DNA from: Stramonita haemastoma
Lineage: Eukaryota > Mollusca > Gastropoda > Neogastropoda > Muricidae
DNA length: 10,000 nt
Reading direction: 5' to 3'
NCBI GenBank assembly: GCA_030674155.1
Contig: CM060334.1
Coordinates: 18,236,026-18,246,025, forward strand
Part shown: piece by piece, positions 8,686-10,000 of the stretch
Layout of the letters: every line of letters begins with the position of its first letter
Position numbering within the stretch: position 1 is the first letter of the stretch
Program-made: the position numbers and the translations under genes
Notes under the pieces: generated by a model
What the model saw: the letters and a program-made list of their open reading frames with translations, nothing else
What the model was told of the DNA's origin: nothing
Database searches by the model: none

Positions 8686-8949
8686 ACCAGCATCAATGGC
8701 CTACTCTTCCCAAAGGCAGAACGGGTTTTAACGTGTGCGCAAGGTGTTCTGGTTACGTTCGCACACGGGGCTTAGGATTATAGTCTCAACGAAAAGCCTT
8801 TTGGGGGGGGGGGAGGGAGTGGGGTTAGTACTGATGTTAACTCCAGGAGAAAAATTCCCTTCAACAGGCGTCTCAATGGTGGCTCGAACCGAGGCCATCA
8901 AACCACGTGTGCAACGCTTTAACCACTGGGCGGTTATCCTGCCCCCTCC
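8686..8949 (-). mobile_element. tRNA-derived SINE, copy 4 (3' truncated)
   Basis: The reverse complement aligns along copy 2. The box A-like region is GATAACCGCCCAGTGGTTAA (8939-8920) and the box B is GGTTCGAGCCA (8890-8880). Then come CTCCTGGAGTTAACATCAGT, an expanded internal C run (about 8804-8813), GTTGAGACTATAATCC, GCCCCGTGTGCGAACG, CACCTTGCGCACACGTTAAA and GAAGAGTAGGCCATTGATGC. It stops soon after, so the last ~100 bp seen in copy 2 are missing and an A-rich end is present instead. Confidence 0.85.
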
Positions 8950-8971
8950 ACCCCCCCCCCCCCCCCCCCCC
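8950..8971. repeat. C22 run at the SINE 4 5' end (G22 on the minus strand)
   Basis: A run of about 22 C bases beside the 5' end of the minus-strand SINE copy 4. Read along the SINE, this is poly-G directly before the head, the same arrangement as at SINE copy 2. Confidence 0.95.
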
Positions 8972-9044
8972 GGTAGAATATAATTATGGGTCCAGTATGG
9001 TTGCGAATTGATGGTACACTCAGTATCCAGTGCGGATGAATCAA

Positions 9045-9395
9045 TGGTCTGGAGAGGTCATGTGTTTATCCAGCCAGTGACCAGTCGCTGGTTCGATCCC
9101 TCCAAGAACCCAAGATTTCACCCCCTCCCCTATCTGGTCTGGGTGCTAGTCTTTCGGATGAGACAATAACTGATATCCCGTGTGTATCATGCATTCAATG
9201 TACGTAAAAGAACTCGCAGAAATAAGAGAGTTTTCCCATGGGAAAATTTATGTATGGAAAAATGCCCAGTCTCATAGTATCTTTGCAGACAGGAATTAAA
9301 AAAAACAACAACATGGGTGGCATTGCGTTTGTGGCGGCGCGCTCTCCCCTGGGGAGAGCAGCCCGAATTTCACGAAGAGAAATCTTCCATGACTG
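9045..9395 (+). mobile_element. second SINE type, copy 5
   Basis: A perfect box B match, GGTTCGATCCC, lies at 9090-9100; box A is degraded. The central part GTCTTTCGGATGAGAC...ATCCCGTGTG, followed by a CATGCATTCAATGTACGTAAAAGAAC stretch (9149-9212), resembles the Nin-DC-like domain and overlaps in kind with 3772-3808 of copy 2. The 3' part differs from copies 1-4: it contains a perfect 9-bp inverted repeat, GCTCTCCCC-T-GGGGAGAGC (9341-9359), then CAGCCCGAATTTCACGAAGAG. It ends in a pentanucleotide tail. I read it as another SINE family sharing only the central domain with the first. The 5' edge is approximate. Confidence 0.75.
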
Positions 9396-9399
9396 GAAG

Positions 9400-9487
9400 A
9401 GGTATGGAATAGAACATAACAGACTGGAGTAGAATAGAATAGACTGGAATAGAACAGAATAGAGTAAGGCAAGGCAAGGCAAGACAA
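9400..9487. repeat. (GAATA)n-(GGCAA)n pentanucleotide repeats
   Basis: Imperfect AGAATAGAAT units run to about 9463 and then GGCAA units to 9487. Position suggests the first is the tail of plus-strand SINE copy 5 and the second, read as TTGCC on the minus strand, the tail of SINE copy 6. The two elements would thus lie tail to tail. Confidence 0.85.
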
Positions 9488-9562
9488 GGCAAATTCTTTT
9501 ATTTTGAGGATATCAGATAAGCACTCGTGTGCTTTTTTTTTTAACATCCAGTTCCCGCCCTT
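9488..9562 (-). mobile_element. tRNA-derived SINE, copy 6 (3' end only)
   Basis: The reverse complement gives CGGGAACTGGATGTT, an A run, GCACACGAGTGCTTATCTGA and ATCCTCAAAATAAAAGAA, matching the last ~70 bp of copy 2 (3928-3982). All upstream parts are missing, so it is a strongly 5'-truncated copy. It faces copy 5 tail to tail. Confidence 0.8.
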
Positions 9563-9589
9563 TTGAGGGATAACATCAAGATAAAAGGA

Positions 9590-9770
9590 TAACCTCAACT
9601 AAACAACAACAATTACAATGATCCAAATACCAAGAGCAAGAAACCATATCAGGGGCCCAAGGGCCATAGAATAAAATATAATTAGAAGAGGAGAAGAAAA
9701 GAACAGAACAGAATAGAATTAGAAAAGAATACTAAAAAAAAGTGGAAGAGAGGAGAAAGAGAAAAGAATA
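9590..9770 (+). mobile_element. possible LINE 3' end with purine-rich tail
   Basis: GGGGCCCAAGGGCCATAGAATAAAATA (about 9652-9678) has the same layout as the 3' end of LINE A read on the minus strand: a GGCC-type hairpin, AATAAA a few bases later, then short A-rich repeats (AGAAC/AGAAT units). No coding sequence remains, and similarity beyond this layout is low, so this is only suggestive. Confidence 0.3.
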
Positions 9771-10000
9771 ATTATTCTAAAATATCAAGTAGTAACATCA
9801 GACATTAACCCAGTAATAAATAAGTTCATCAAATTGCGTGTTGTCAGGGACACAACCTAACGTTTGTGTTAAATTAAACACATCTGTTGTCGCTATATAA
9901 TCTTTTTTTTTTTTTTTTAATCATGATCAGGGATTTCGCCTGACCCTAACATTGAAGGTCACTCCATAAACACAGGTGACGTACGAAATAGAAAAAAAAA
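9771..10000. other. AT-rich end of window, nothing recognised
   Basis: Includes a T16 run at about 9903-9918. No ORF, splice pair or element end was recognised. Confidence 0.5.

Noticed and set aside
9195..9598. ORFs of 64-100 codons across the SINE 5/6 region
   Set aside because: They lie entirely inside SINE sequence and pentanucleotide repeats, which are non-coding.

Overview
This window is eukaryotic, and most likely comes from a lophotrochozoan animal such as a marine gastropod mollusc. The evidence is the lack of any compact gene array, very long dinucleotide to hexanucleotide repeats, several tRNA-derived SINE copies, non-LTR retrotransposon (LINE) fragments and intron-like splice signals. 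The mollusc assignment rests on the general look of the SINEs and was not tested. I found no prokaryotic operon, CRISPR array, rRNA gene or functional tRNA gene, and no complete cellular gene.

Layout. 1-640: a pyrimidine repeat, one weak exon-like stretch (117-150) and a CA/CACG array with a ~90-bp tandem duplication. 645-1062: SINE copy 1 followed by (AAC)n and (CA)n. 1063-1473: plain AT-rich DNA. 1474-1858: CG/CA and GA arrays. 1861-3474 (minus): a 5'-truncated LINE with about 486 codons open, carrying reverse transcriptase blocks and a C-terminal Cys/His motif. 3477-4050: GA/GACA array split by SINE copy 2. 4263-5604: TG arrays split by SINE copy 3 and by the 3' end of a second LINE (4800-4999), running into a compound microsatellite. 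5615-5911 (minus): the best host-gene candidate, an acidic 99-codon exon with a consensus splice donor. Upstream of it are a 15-bp minisatellite and an overlapping ORF. 6540-6626 (minus): a weaker exon candidate. 6657-7885: GA and TC arrays, two of them in inverted arrangement. 7886-8685: mostly unique DNA with a TATA-like motif. 8686-9770: SINE copies 4, 5 and 6 and a possible LINE 3' end. 9771-10000: AT-rich, nothing recognised.

The most interesting pattern spans the window. Five consecutive retroelements (SINE 1, LINE A, SINE 2, SINE 3, LINE B) each have the same class of simple repeat on both sides. This suggests repeated insertion into pre-existing microsatellites. SINE 2 also has a 10-bp direct repeat at its two ends. 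Two SINEs in opposite orientation have long G runs exactly at their 5' ends. Nothing here supports a new multi-gene system.
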